From CAWHPS01 sp963831235 (lineage in GTDB: Bacteria > Fibrobacterota > OXYB2-FULL-49-7 > JAEUSG01), in the NCBI GenBank assembly GCA_963831235.1, contig CAWHPS010000063.1, positions 20,392 through 84,391 of the forward strand: a stretch of 64,000 nt of DNA, written 5' to 3'. Each line of letters begins with the position of its first letter. Position 1 is the stretch's first letter. Positions 26,999 through 35,072 of this stretch are shown here, piece by piece. The position numbers were made by a program, and so were the translations under genes. The notes beneath the pieces were generated by a model. That model saw only the letters and a list, made by a program, of their open reading frames with translations, did not search any database and had not been told where the DNA came from.

Positions 26999-28719
26999 TG
27001 CAGGACCCTTTCCCTTATCTCATTTACAACAGATTCAACTGTTTCAACTTTATTGATGTCGCCCCTGCGGTTTTTAAATTCGACTTTTCCTTCATGCGTC
27101 ATTTTGCCTGCAATCACCTTGAATGGAAAGCCTATTAAATCTGCATCCTTTAATTTAACACCAAGCCGTTCATCCCTGTCGTCAAGTATTGTTTCAATAC
27201 CGGCTTTTGTGAGTGCTTCGTATATCGACAATGCCGCGTCAGTCTGCATTTTTTCAGAAGGTTTGGCTGCTGTTATGAAAGCCTTGAAAGGTGCAAGAGG
27301 AATTGGCCAGACTATTCCGTCCTTGTCGTTTGATTGCTCAATCGCTGCAGCCGCAGTTCTGCCGACTCCAATACCATAGCAGCCCATTATGAAAGGATGG
27401 GGTGAACCGGATGCGTCGAGGAACCTGGCATTCATGGCTTCGCTGTATTTTGTGCCGAGTTTGAAGATGTGGCCCACTTCTATGCCACGCACGGCTGAAA
27501 GATTATGTTTATGGCACGAGGGGCACAGGTCTCCGGCATGAGCAAACCGTAAATCAAGTACAGTTTCCACGATAAAGTCCCGTCCATAAGATATGTTAAC
27601 AAGGTGCGTGTCTGTTTTATTCGCACCTGTAACACCGTTTTTGACTGAGGTAATGGATTTGTCGGCAATTATTTTGACATTCAAAAGACCAATCGGGCCC
27701 GCAAACCCAGTATCTGCGCCGGTCACTTTTTTTACAATAGAGTCATCCGCCAATTCAAGAGACCCGCATTTAAGCGCAGTCCTGAGTTTTGCCTCGTTCA
27801 CATCAAGGTCACCGCGTATAAGAACAACTACAGGTGTATTGTCAGCAGAATAAATGAGCGTCTTTATGGCCTGTGAATGGTGTGTTTTAAGAAAGCCGGA
27901 AACCTCGTCAATACTTTTCATGCCGGGAGTGCGTACTTCCTCAACTGCTTTTCCTGATTCAACCGCGTAGGGCGGGAGAGGTGTTAACGCGTTTACCGGA
28001 GCATCCAAAGCCTCGGCAGCTTCAACATTGCTTGCAAAACCGCACTCACAGGAAAGTATGAGATCTTCACCGGTATCAGCCAGAACCATGAATTCCTCCG
28101 AGGCTGTTCCGCCGATATCTCCGTTGTCAGCCCGAACTATTCTAAAATTAAGGCCGCAGCGTTCAAATATGCGCTGATATGCTCCGCGCATATTCAAATA
28201 TTCCTTATGCAGGGATTCCTCATCAGCATGGAAGCTGTATGCATCCTTCATAATAAATTCCCTTGCCCGCATCATGCCAAAACGGGGTCGAATTTCATCG
28301 CGGAACTTGGTTTGTATCTGGTAAAGGTTTAGGGGTAGTTCGCGGTAAGACCTTACATCAGACCTTACCATATATGTGATTACTTCTTCATGAGTGGGCC
28401 CCACGCAGTATTCCGCATCCTTCCGATCTTTAAGACGGAGCAAAAGGTGGCCGTATTTCTCCCATCGACCGGATTCCTTCCAAAGTTCAGAGGGGATTAT
28501 GGCAGGCATAAGCACTTCCTGTGCTCCGGCGCGGTTCATTTCCTCTCTTACAATGCGCTCAACATTTTGGATGACCTTAAGTCCGAGTGGTAACAGATTG
28601 TATATTCCAGCGGAAACTTTCCTTATCATACCGGATCTAAGCATTAGTTTATGGCTTTCAGTTTCAGCCTCGGCTGGTGTTTCGCGCAAGGTTGGGGCGA
28701 AAAGGCAAGACATTTTCAT
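26992..28719 (-). CDS. proS: prolyl-tRNA synthetase, bacterial type with editing domain
   Basis: The protein has 575 residues, the standard bacterial ProS length. It has class II motifs: motif 1 near MLRSGMIRKVSAGIYNLLPLG, motif 2 around RFGMMRAREFIMKDAYSFH, motif 3 in MGCYGIGVGRTAAAAIEQ. Residues ~240-380 are the YbaK-like Ala-tRNA(Pro) editing insertion, and the C-terminus is an anticodon-binding domain (DDRDERLGVKLKDADLIG). It charges tRNA-Pro in the cytoplasm. It is embedded in the envelope operon, 24 bases after the lpxH-like gene. Confidence 0.97.
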   Translation of the reverse strand: MKMSCLFAPTLRETPAEAETESHKLMLRSGMIRKVSAGIYNLLPLGLKVIQNVERIVREEMNRAGAQEVLMPAIIPSELWKESGRWEKYGHLLLRLKDRKDAEYCVGPTHEEVITYMVRSDVRSYRELPLNLYQIQTKFRDEIRPRFGMMRAREFIMKDAYSFHADEESLHKEYLNMRGAYQRIFERCGLNFRIVRADNGDIGGTASEEFMVLADTGEDLILSCECGFASNVEAAEALDAPVNALTPLPPYAVESGKAVEEVRTPGMKSIDEVSGFLKTHHSQAIKTLIYSADNTPVVVLIRGDLDVNEAKLRTALKCGSLELADDSIVKKVTGADTGFAGPIGLLNVKIIADKSITSVKNGVTGANKTDTHLVNISYGRDFIVETVLDLRFAHAGDLCPSCHKHNLSAVRGIEVGHIFKLGTKYSEAMNARFLDASGSPHPFIMGCYGIGVGRTAAAAIEQSNDKDGIVWPIPLAPFKAFITAAKPSEKMQTDAALSIYEALTKAGIETILDDRDERLGVKLKDADLIGFPFKVIAGKMTHEGKVEFKNRRGDINKVETVESVVNEIRERVLQC

Positions 28720-28743
28720 TGGGTGGTCCTTTGTTCCTGTGAT

Positions 28744-29478
28744 TTATTTAAATTGATGCAGGGTAAACCTGTTGTTTTCAAACAATGCGTAATTAAAGTC
28801 ATTCATCCAGTTACCCGTATTGACATACGTTTTATCATCCCATTCCACAAGATCCGCAAAATGGGTATGGCCCAGAACTATTGCATCAGCGCCGCTTTCT
28901 TTCAGACTTTCTCTGGCCGAGGCTCGGTATTTCGATACTATAGAGTCCCTGTTTACCATGCTTTCAATATGTCGCCTGCTGATTGCGGAAATGAATTTGG
29001 CAAAAGGTACACCGATATCCGGATGTATGAGTCTGTATAATCTCCGGTTAAGTTTATTTCTTAGAAGTTTCTTGAATGCCGGATAAAACCATTCCTCTTC
29101 CGCTAATTCATCACCGTGACATAAAAATATCGTCTTGCCCAATATTTTCTCGGTAATAGGAGTAAAATGAACCTCCATACCGATAGTATCCGTTAAAAAG
29201 CGGCCCATCCAGAAGTCATGGTTTCCACAGATATGTACGATCCTTGTACCTTTCTTCTTTAGATTACAAAGAGCGGATAATGCCATAAAATGTTCGGATG
29301 GAATCGCATGTTTGTATTCAAACCAGAAATCAAATATATCACCAAGGAGAAAAAGGGTGTTTGCATCATCGGCTATTGTTAAGCAGAATTCAACCAGTCT
29401 TTTTTCCCGTATTTCATTTTCTTCCATACGAGAACCCAAATGCGCATCTGATATAAAGTAGTATTTGTTTTTCGGCAT
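28744..29478 (-). CDS. lpxH: LpxH-like UDP-2,3-diacylglucosamine pyrophosphatase
   Basis: The protein has 244 residues, a calcineurin-fold metallophosphoesterase with all the metal motifs in order: SDAHLG (D-x-H), LLGDIFDFWFE (GDxxD, with FDFWFE typical of LpxH), ICGNHDFWMG (GNHD), LCHGDEL, and VLGHTHFA (GHTH). It would hydrolyse UDP-diacylglucosamine to lipid X in lipid A synthesis at the inner membrane face. The neighbouring kdsD supports an LPS role. Confidence 0.88.
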   Translation of the reverse strand: MPKNKYYFISDAHLGSRMEENEIREKRLVEFCLTIADDANTLFLLGDIFDFWFEYKHAIPSEHFMALSALCNLKKKGTRIVHICGNHDFWMGRFLTDTIGMEVHFTPITEKILGKTIFLCHGDELAEEEWFYPAFKKLLRNKLNRRLYRLIHPDIGVPFAKFISAISRRHIESMVNRDSIVSKYRASARESLKESGADAIVLGHTHFADLVEWDDKTYVNTGNWMNDFNYALFENNRFTLHQFK

Positions 29479-29518
29479 TAAGCAATATTGGTGTTTAATA
29501 CCCGGCCTTCAGGCTGAC

Positions 29519-30499
29519 TTAAACAACACCGGCTTTGAGGATATTGTGCATATGTATGACCCCGACCACTTTGCGGTCTTTTGGGTTATTGACGACAATC
29601 AGGCTTGTTATGGAATTCTTTTCCATAATTGAAAGCGCTTCGACAGCAAGAAGCTGCTCCTTCACGGTTTTTGGCAATCCGGGATGGAAAAGATCGGCAA
29701 TAGGTGTAAATAAATTCGCCTGGTTTTTTTCAAGAAGGCGCCGAAGATCACCGTCAGTTAAAATACCGGTTAGACGGCCTTTTTTATCCGTGATACAGGT
29801 CATGCCGAGTTTCTTCCTCGACATTTCTTCGATGGCGTCCTTAAGTGTTTTTGTATCCGCTATTATGGGCACATCATTGCCTGACTTCATGAGATCGGAA
29901 ACCCTATAGAGAAGTCGCTTTCCAATGTCGCCCCCGGGATGCATGATTTTATAGTCCTTGCGCTCAAACCCCTTAATTTTAAGAAGGGCTATTGCTAGCG
30001 CATCCCCCATTGCCGAGGTTACTGTGGAACTTGTTGTGGGCACGAGATTGAAAGGGCAGGCTTCCTTGGTAACGTGTGTTTCAAGCGCAATGTCCGCAAA
30101 CCGGGAAAGAGGGCATTTGCGATCTTTGGTAATGGTGATTATCCTGATTCCATGACGTTTTATATGTGGAATAAGAGTAAGGAGCTCATCGCTTTTTCCA
30201 CTGTGTGAAATGAGTATCATGGCATCATCCTTACCTATTATACCTATGTCGCCGTGAACACCCTCTGTAGGATGCATGAAAAGAGATGGTGTACCTGTTG
30301 ACGAAAATACTGACGCCATGCGCCTGCCGATAAGTCCCGATTTTCCAATACCGCTTATTATGATTTTACCTTTGATAAGGCTTAGAATATGAACAGCATC
30401 GATAAAGGACTTGTTTAATGATTTTGATGCTGCAACAAGTGCCGTGGCTTCGGCTGACAGGACATTTCCACCAACTTTAAGGATGTCAATCGTCTTCAT
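29519..30499 (-). CDS. kdsD: arabinose-5-phosphate isomerase
   Basis: The protein has 326 residues. It has an N-terminal SIS domain (IISGIGKSGLIGRRMASVFS, HPTEGVHGDIG, ILISHSGKSDELL) and two CBS domains after residue ~205 (IADTKTLKDAIEEM, GILTDGDLRRLLE). This is the KdsD/GutQ layout. The enzyme converts ribulose 5-phosphate to arabinose 5-phosphate, the first step to Kdo. It overlaps the upstream sigma factor gene by 14 bases. Confidence 0.94.
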   Translation of the reverse strand: MKTIDILKVGGNVLSAEATALVAASKSLNKSFIDAVHILSLIKGKIIISGIGKSGLIGRRMASVFSSTGTPSLFMHPTEGVHGDIGIIGKDDAMILISHSGKSDELLTLIPHIKRHGIRIITITKDRKCPLSRFADIALETHVTKEACPFNLVPTTSSTVTSAMGDALAIALLKIKGFERKDYKIMHPGGDIGKRLLYRVSDLMKSGNDVPIIADTKTLKDAIEEMSRKKLGMTCITDKKGRLTGILTDGDLRRLLEKNQANLFTPIADLFHPGLPKTVKEQLLAVEALSIMEKNSITSLIVVNNPKDRKVVGVIHMHNILKAGVV

Positions 30500-31340
30500 T
30501 GTGTGGTGGCGCCTTGGTAGCCGCGACTTTAATATGATGACGCAGCTTTTGGTTGCGGAAAAGTTTTCTTAAAGCCTTGTTTTTTATCTGGCGGACACGC
30601 TCTCTGGTGAGTTTAAGTTTGTCCCCGATTTCCTCAAGCGTAAACTCCTTGTCAAAATCAATTCCATAATACATCCTAAGTACGATTTCCTCTCGACGCG
30701 ACATTGCGGCAAGAACGCTGTTTAATAAGGCCTTCAGCTCCTTACGTTCGATTTCATCTTCCTGTTTTGCAGCATCGCCGAGTACATCAAGAAGCGTATG
30801 CACCCCATCATCGTTATTTTCATCTGAAATAGGGGAGTCGAGGGAAAAAGGACTCATCTTTTCAATTATTTCAACTATTTCCTTGTCAAAAGGCTTGAAT
30901 AACGGCATTGCCAGTGTTTTGGAATAGTCGCCGCAGTTTTTTTCAAGTGCTTTTTTGAACTTTTTAACCAGACTCAGTTTATTCGGAGGGATACTGACAA
31001 TTCCGGATTGTTCAAAAAGGGCTTTTTGTATTGATTGCCTGACCCACCATACGGCATAAGAAGTGAACCTTACTTCCTGGTTGATGTTGAAGCGTTTGGC
31101 GGCTTTATACAGTCCCAGATTTCCTTCGTTTATTAAATCAAGCAGGGTAAGGCCCCTGTTCTGGTATTTTCTTGCAATGCTGACCACAAAACGAAGATTT
31201 CCAATTATAAGGTCATTAATGGCTTTTTTGTTTCCCTGTCTGACAAGTTCGACAAGGTTACGTTCTTCCTTTTCCGTTAAAAGGCTTAACCGTCCGATAT
31301 CCTTGTAATACAAACGTTCAATGTAGTTTTGTATTTCCAT
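30486..31340 (-). CDS. sigma-70 family RNA polymerase sigma factor (group 2-like)
   Basis: The protein has 284 residues. Region 1.2 (YYKDIGRLSLLTEKEERNL), region 2 (LRFVVSIARKYQNRGLTLLD, GLYKAAKRFN, FTSYAVWWVRQSI), region 3, and region 4 with a helix-turn-helix (FTLEEIGDKLKLTRERVRQI) are all present. The short N-terminus without region 1.1 suggests an RpoS/RpoH-like alternative or stress factor and not the housekeeping sigma. It heads an operon with kdsD, lpxH, proS and two RsbU-type phosphatases, which may form a regulatory link through an unseen anti-sigma system (inference). Confidence 0.88.
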   Translation of the reverse strand: MEIQNYIERLYYKDIGRLSLLTEKEERNLVELVRQGNKKAINDLIIGNLRFVVSIARKYQNRGLTLLDLINEGNLGLYKAAKRFNINQEVRFTSYAVWWVRQSIQKALFEQSGIVSIPPNKLSLVKKFKKALEKNCGDYSKTLAMPLFKPFDKEIVEIIEKMSPFSLDSPISDENNDDGVHTLLDVLGDAAKQEDEIERKELKALLNSVLAAMSRREEIVLRMYYGIDFDKEFTLEEIGDKLKLTRERVRQIKNKALRKLFRNQKLRHHIKVAATKAPPHNEDD

Positions 31341-31469
31341 GTTTTTACAACCTATGCATAATGAAGGATTCTTTCAAGTACTGTGTAATATCTTAAAATA
31401 TAAAAAGCATCTTTGAAATGGCAACAAAACCATTGAATTTGAAACTAAACCTATAATCAACAATAAAAT

Positions 31470-31496
31470 TAAAGCTCACTTTAAGTTAGCCGATAA
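31470..31496 (+). promoter_or_regulatory. sigma-28 (FliA-type) promoter for flagellin A
   Basis: TAAAGCTC (31470-31477), an 11-base spacer and GCCGATAA (31489-31496) match the flagellar sigma-28 consensus almost perfectly. Transcription would start near 31503, leaving a ~140-base structured leader before the ATG at 31643. Confidence 0.92.
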
Positions 31497-31581
31497 TAAA
31501 AAGGGATAAGATATCATAAAACCTTAAAATTAAGGGGGTTAATCAACAAAATAAATAAATCAAGGAATAAAGAAAGGTACT

Positions 31582-31640
31582 GCTCCTTTAGCAGGGAAGT
31601 TAAAGAGCATTAACAAGAAAAAACAAAACAAGGAGGTTTT
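31582..31640 (+). promoter_or_regulatory. flagellin A leader: anti-Shine-Dalgarno hairpin and SD presented in a loop
   Basis: GCTCCTTTA (31582-31590) pairs with TAAAGAGC (31601-31608, one bulge), placing CTCCTT in a stem. Downstream AAAAC-AAGGAG-GTTTT (31625-31640) puts the Shine-Dalgarno in the loop of a second hairpin. CTCCTT is the exact complement of AAGGAG, so the two structures could alternate. The same layout with covarying stems occurs before flagellin C. Confidence 0.6.
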
Positions 31641-31642
31641 AA

Positions 31643-32485
31643 ATGCGTATTAATCATAATATTTCTTCAATGATTACCCAAGGCGCGCTGCAAGGCGTCC
31701 AGCACGAACTCAGTAAGTCTCTCGAAAGATTATCCACCGGTCTTCGTATCAACCGCGCAAGCGATGATGCGGCAGGCCTTTCTGTTTCTGAAAAGATGCG
31801 GACTCAGGTAATGGGCATGAATAAATCCAAGGCCAATGCCTCGGACGGTATTGCACTTCTAAACATAGCTGAAGGCGCGGTGAATGAAATTGAAGCCATG
31901 CTCCAGCGCATGCGCGAACTTGCGGTGCAGTCATCGAATGATACCCTTACCACAACTGAACGCAGCTACACTAACCAGGAATATCAGGCGCTGATGAGTG
32001 AAGTTGATCGCATAACCAATGTAACGCAATACAATACCCAGACACTGCTTGATGCCAAGGTGGGATCTTTTGGAGCGTCAGGTAGTGCAAGCAGCATATT
32101 GCACATAGGGCCCAACGCCAATGCAAACGACAAGATCACGATTTCCATCCAGGGTACATCGTCCGGTGCAATGACAATTGCCGGAACCAGCGTTACAAGC
32201 CAGGCTGTGGCTGAAAGCGCAATTCTGTCTATTGATGTTGCCATCAACTCGGTCAATAAGCTCCGAAGCGACCTTGGTGCTTATATCAACCGTCTTGAAC
32301 ACGCCATAAACAACCTGGACAACCAGACACACAACACCCAGTCCGCTGAATCTAACATCCGCGATGTTGACTTTGCGTCAGAAACATCTGCTTTCACAAG
32401 AAACCAGATTCTGACACAGTCAGCAACAGCGATGTTGGCACAGGCGAACCAGACGCCTCAATCAGTGCTTACACTCCTGCGGTAA
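31643..32485 (+). CDS. fliC: flagellin A
   Basis: The protein has 280 residues and is a minimal flagellin with only the D0-D1 core: N-terminal MRINHNISSM, then ERLSTGLRINRASDDAAGLS and LLNIAEGAVNEIEAMLQRMR, a ~70-residue middle, and C-terminal NRLEHAINNLDN and SATAMLAQANQTPQSVLTLL. There is no variable D2/D3 domain. It is exported by the flagellar type III system and polymerises into the filament. It is nearly identical to flagellin C. The leader and sigma-28 promoter are described separately. Ser/Thr-rich surface segments and nearby pseudaminic acid genes suggest O-glycosylation. Confidence 0.96.
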   Translation: MRINHNISSMITQGALQGVQHELSKSLERLSTGLRINRASDDAAGLSVSEKMRTQVMGMNKSKANASDGIALLNIAEGAVNEIEAMLQRMRELAVQSSNDTLTTTERSYTNQEYQALMSEVDRITNVTQYNTQTLLDAKVGSFGASGSASSILHIGPNANANDKITISIQGTSSGAMTIAGTSVTSQAVAESAILSIDVAINSVNKLRSDLGAYINRLEHAINNLDNQTHNTQSAESNIRDVDFASETSAFTRNQILTQSATAMLAQANQTPQSVLTLLR

Positions 32486-32518
32486 GTTGTTTCTGATTGA
32501 CATCATTGAGAATGCTCT

Positions 32519-32553
32519 AACGTGCCTCCTTCAAATAGGGGGCACGTTTTTTT
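32519..32553 (+). terminator. intrinsic terminator after flagellin A
   Basis: AACGTGCC (32519-32526) pairs with GGCACGTT (32541-32548) and is followed by a run of seven or more T, 34 bases after the stop codon. Confidence 0.9.
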
Positions 32554-32605
32554 ATAAAGTGGACTTTCATAAAATGCATTAAATATGCCTATTCTGCATA
32601 ACCCC

Positions 32606-32633
32606 TAAAGTTTTTTCTCCATCAAGACGATAT
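32606..32633 (+). promoter_or_regulatory. probable sigma-28 promoter for flagellin B
   Basis: TAAAGTTT (32606-32613) with a 12-base spacer and GACGATAT (32626-32633) is a six-of-eight match to the -10 consensus. It lies ~80 bases before the flagellin B ATG. The leader is shorter than that of flagellins A and C and lacks the anti-Shine-Dalgarno hairpin. Confidence 0.6.
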
Positions 32634-32714
32634 CTTTTGTACAAACGGTAGGCGTTCCGGTAATAAGGACATTGCCGGAATAAAAAAACTAACGTAAAAC
32701 AAGGAGGTTTTACC

Positions 32715-33558
32715 ATGCGAAATCAATCACAACATTTCCTCAATGGTCACCCAGGGCGCATTAGCCGGGGTAGGTCGCGAACTAGGCAAGTCTCTCGAAC
32801 GTCTCTCAACAGGTCTTAGAATCAACCGTGCAAGCGATGATGCCGCGGGTCTTTCTGTTTCAGAACAGTTGCGGACCCAGGTAAGCGGTATGGGAAAGGC
32901 AAAAGGCAATGCCTCTGACGGCATAGCCCTGCTCAATATCGCTGAAGGTGCAGTGAATGAAATTGAAGCCATGCTCCAGCGCATGCGCGAACTCGCTGTG
33001 CAGTCTTCAAACGACACGCTCACCACGACTGAGCGCAGTTACACAAACCAGGAATATCAGGCACTTGTAAGCGAGATAGACCGAATCACAAATGTAACAC
33101 AGTACAATACACAGACACTTCTTGATGGCAAGGTGGGGTCTTTTGGTGCCACAAACAGCGCAAGCAGCATCCTTCATATTGGCCCGAATGCAAGGACGAC
33201 GGATCGTTTGACAGTATCCATCATCGGCACTTCATCCGGTGCAATGACAATTGCCGGTACAAGCGTAACAAGTCAAGCCGTGGCTGAAAGTGCAATTCTG
33301 TCAATTGATGTTGCCATTAATTCAGTCAATAAGATTAGAAGTGATCTTGGTGCCTTCATCAATCGTCTTGAACATGCCATAAACAATCTGGATAACCAGA
33401 CACACAACACACAGTCCGCAGAATCAAGCATCCGTGATGTTAATTTTGCTACGGAAACATCCCAGTTCTCAAGAAATCAAATCCTGACGCAATCAGCGAC
33501 AGCAATGTTGGCTCAGGCCAACCAGGCGCCTCAGACGGTCCTGACTCTCCTTAGATAA
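32715..33558 (+). pseudogene. fliC: flagellin B, frameshifted at codon 3
   Basis: The coding frame is intact from 32743 (271 residues, same D0-D1 architecture as flagellin A, ending ANQAPQTVLTLLR). The expected start is the ATG at 32715, placed correctly after the SD hairpin GTAAAAC-AAGGAG-GTTTTAC. From that ATG the frame is broken by one extra A in the AAA at 32720-32722. Removing one A restores MRINHNISSMVTQGALAG. Without the first nine residues the conserved D0 helix start is lost, although initiation at 32743 is not impossible. It is either an assembly error or a phase-variable or decayed copy. The body shows no other damage, which favours recent loss or error. Confidence 0.85.
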
Positions 33559-33585
33559 CAAGCTGACAGAAGATGATTAAGCAAA

Positions 33586-33618
33586 AGCGCGTGCCCCTTA
33601 AAGGGTGCGCGTTTTTAT
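33586..33618 (+). terminator. intrinsic terminator after flagellin B
   Basis: The stem CGCGTGCCC / GGGTGCGCG (with G-T wobbles) is followed by TTTTT, starting about 28 bases after the stop codon. Confidence 0.8.
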
Positions 33619-33782
33619 TTGTCATAGTTTATACAGGTTGACATTGTGGTAGTGTGAAGTATGCGTTTGCAAACAGGCTATGTTTCCGTAATAATGCTCA
33701 AGTTTTATTTCCGTACTGACGATAGTATGGATACAGATAGTCATATTTAGTTTTTGTTATATTAGCGATTTGTCAATCAAAA

Positions 33783-33802
33783 GTAAAACAAGGAGGTTTT
33801 AC
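33783..33802 (+). other. orphan flagellin leader with no downstream gene
   Basis: GTAAAACAAGGAGGTTTTAC is identical to the 20-mer before flagellin B (32694-32713), but no ATG or flagellin frame follows. It is the best sign that a fourth flagellin once stood between B and C. The rest of 33619-34071 is AT-rich with no gene or clear promoter. A further AAAGGAGG at about 34018 also precedes no reading frame. Confidence 0.6.
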
Positions 33803-34071
33803 AGTAGTTACCTATATTAAAAACCCCTATAAATATAACGCCAATAATTGATGGTATGGCATTTATCGTTTAATATGCTGGCAATAATTATTAATTGGCA
33901 AGCATAAACAGGTATTATGTTCATGCATTGCAATATACGGAAGTATTTGGCAAACATGAATTGTTATTGAAATTATTTAGGGGAATAAAAACGCGTGTTC
34001 ATATTTTACCTTAAAAGAAAGGAGGTATATCGACATTACCACATAAGCTTAGAATTGTCGGAAAAGGTAAT

Positions 34072-34136
34072 GCTCCTTTAACATGGATGTTAATGTGAGC
34101 TAAAACAAAACAATAAAAACAAAACAAGGAGGTTTT
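34072..34136 (+). promoter_or_regulatory. flagellin C leader: anti-Shine-Dalgarno hairpin and SD presented in a loop
   Basis: GCTC (34072-34075) pairs with GAGC (34097-34100), and between them TTAACAT-GG-ATGTTAA forms a perfect inner stem. CTCCTT is again in the 5' arm. AAAAC-AAGGAG-GTTTT (34121-34136) follows, ending 2 bases before the ATG. Compared with flagellin A the stem bases differ but pairing is kept. I could not find a convincing sigma-28 promoter for this copy. Confidence 0.55.
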
Positions 34137-34138
34137 GA

Positions 34139-34981
34139 ATGCGTATTAATCATAATATTTCTTCAATGATTACCCAGGGCGCGCTGCAAGGCGTCCAGCA
34201 CGATCTCAGCAAGTCTCTCGAAAGATTGTCAACAGGTCTTCGTATCAACCGCGCAAGCGATGATGCGGCGGGCCTATCTGTTTCTGAAAAGATGCGGACT
34301 CAGGTAATGGGCATGAATAAATCCAAGGCCAATGCCTCGGATGGTATTGCACTTTTAAACATCGCTGAAGGCGCGGTAAATGAAATCGAAGCCATGCTCC
34401 AGCGTATGCGCGAACTTGCGGTGCAGTCATCGAACGATACGCTCACCACCACGGAACGCAGCTACACGAATCAGGAATATCAGGCATTGATGAGTGAAGT
34501 TGACCGTATCACTAATGTAACTCAGTACAATACCCAGACACTGCTTGATGCTAAAGTGGGTTCTTTCGGGGCAGTAAACAGCGCAAGCAGCATCTTGCAT
34601 ATAGGTCCCAATGCTCAGAGCAACGATAAGATCACCATTTCCATCCAGGGAACATCATCCGGCGCCATGACAATCGCCGGAACAAGCGTTACAAGCCAGG
34701 CTGTGGCTGAAAGCGCGATTCTGTCCATTGACGTTGCCATCAACTCGGTCAATAAGCTCCGAAGCGATCTTGGTGCTTACATCAACCGTCTTGAACACGC
34801 CATAAACAACCTGGACAATCAGACACACAACACCCAGTCCGCTGAATCTAACATCCGCGATGTTGACTTTGCGTCAGAAACATCTGCTTTCACAAGAAAC
34901 CAGATACTGACACAGTCCGCAACAGCGATGTTGGCACAGGCGAACCAGACGCCTCAGACAGTGCTTACGCTCCTGCGGTAA
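34139..34981 (+). CDS. fliC: flagellin C
   Basis: The protein has 280 residues and is almost identical to flagellin A (differences include VQHDLSKS for VQHELSKS and VNSASS for SGSASS in the middle). It is an intact D0-D1 flagellin with the conserved N-terminal MRINHNISSM and C-terminal QANQTPQTVLTLLR. The close identity of A and C against a more divergent B suggests recent duplication or gene conversion between the outer copies. The gene ends just before a strong terminator. Confidence 0.96.
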   Translation: MRINHNISSMITQGALQGVQHDLSKSLERLSTGLRINRASDDAAGLSVSEKMRTQVMGMNKSKANASDGIALLNIAEGAVNEIEAMLQRMRELAVQSSNDTLTTTERSYTNQEYQALMSEVDRITNVTQYNTQTLLDAKVGSFGAVNSASSILHIGPNAQSNDKITISIQGTSSGAMTIAGTSVTSQAVAESAILSIDVAINSVNKLRSDLGAYINRLEHAINNLDNQTHNTQSAESNIRDVDFASETSAFTRNQILTQSATAMLAQANQTPQTVLTLLR

Positions 34982-35018
34982 GTGGTTAACGTTTCGCATG
35001 TTCTAATGTCCTACCGGT

Positions 35019-35048
35019 ATGTCTCTCCCCTTCGCAGGGGAGAGACAT
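35019..35048 (+). terminator. strong hairpin terminator after flagellin C
   Basis: A perfect 13-bp stem ATGTCTCTCCCCT / AGGGGAGAGACAT with a TCGC loop is followed by a T-rich tract (ATTTATTATATT). It separates the flagellin from the glycosyltransferase downstream and shows that an apparent start codon inside the stem at 35019 is not used. Confidence 0.8.
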
Positions 35049-35072
35049 ATTTATTATATTAAAACAACCCGC

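Noticed and set aside
33960..34060. Sigma-54 or sigma-28 promoter for flagellin C
   Set aside because: Only weak partial matches (TAAAAGAA with ATCGACAT) could be found. Not strong enough to list.
35019..35072. N-terminal extension of the glycosyltransferase from the ATG at 35019
   Set aside because: That ATG lies in the terminator stem of flagellin C, and the GT9 N-terminus MNKILVISLHK begins at 35073.
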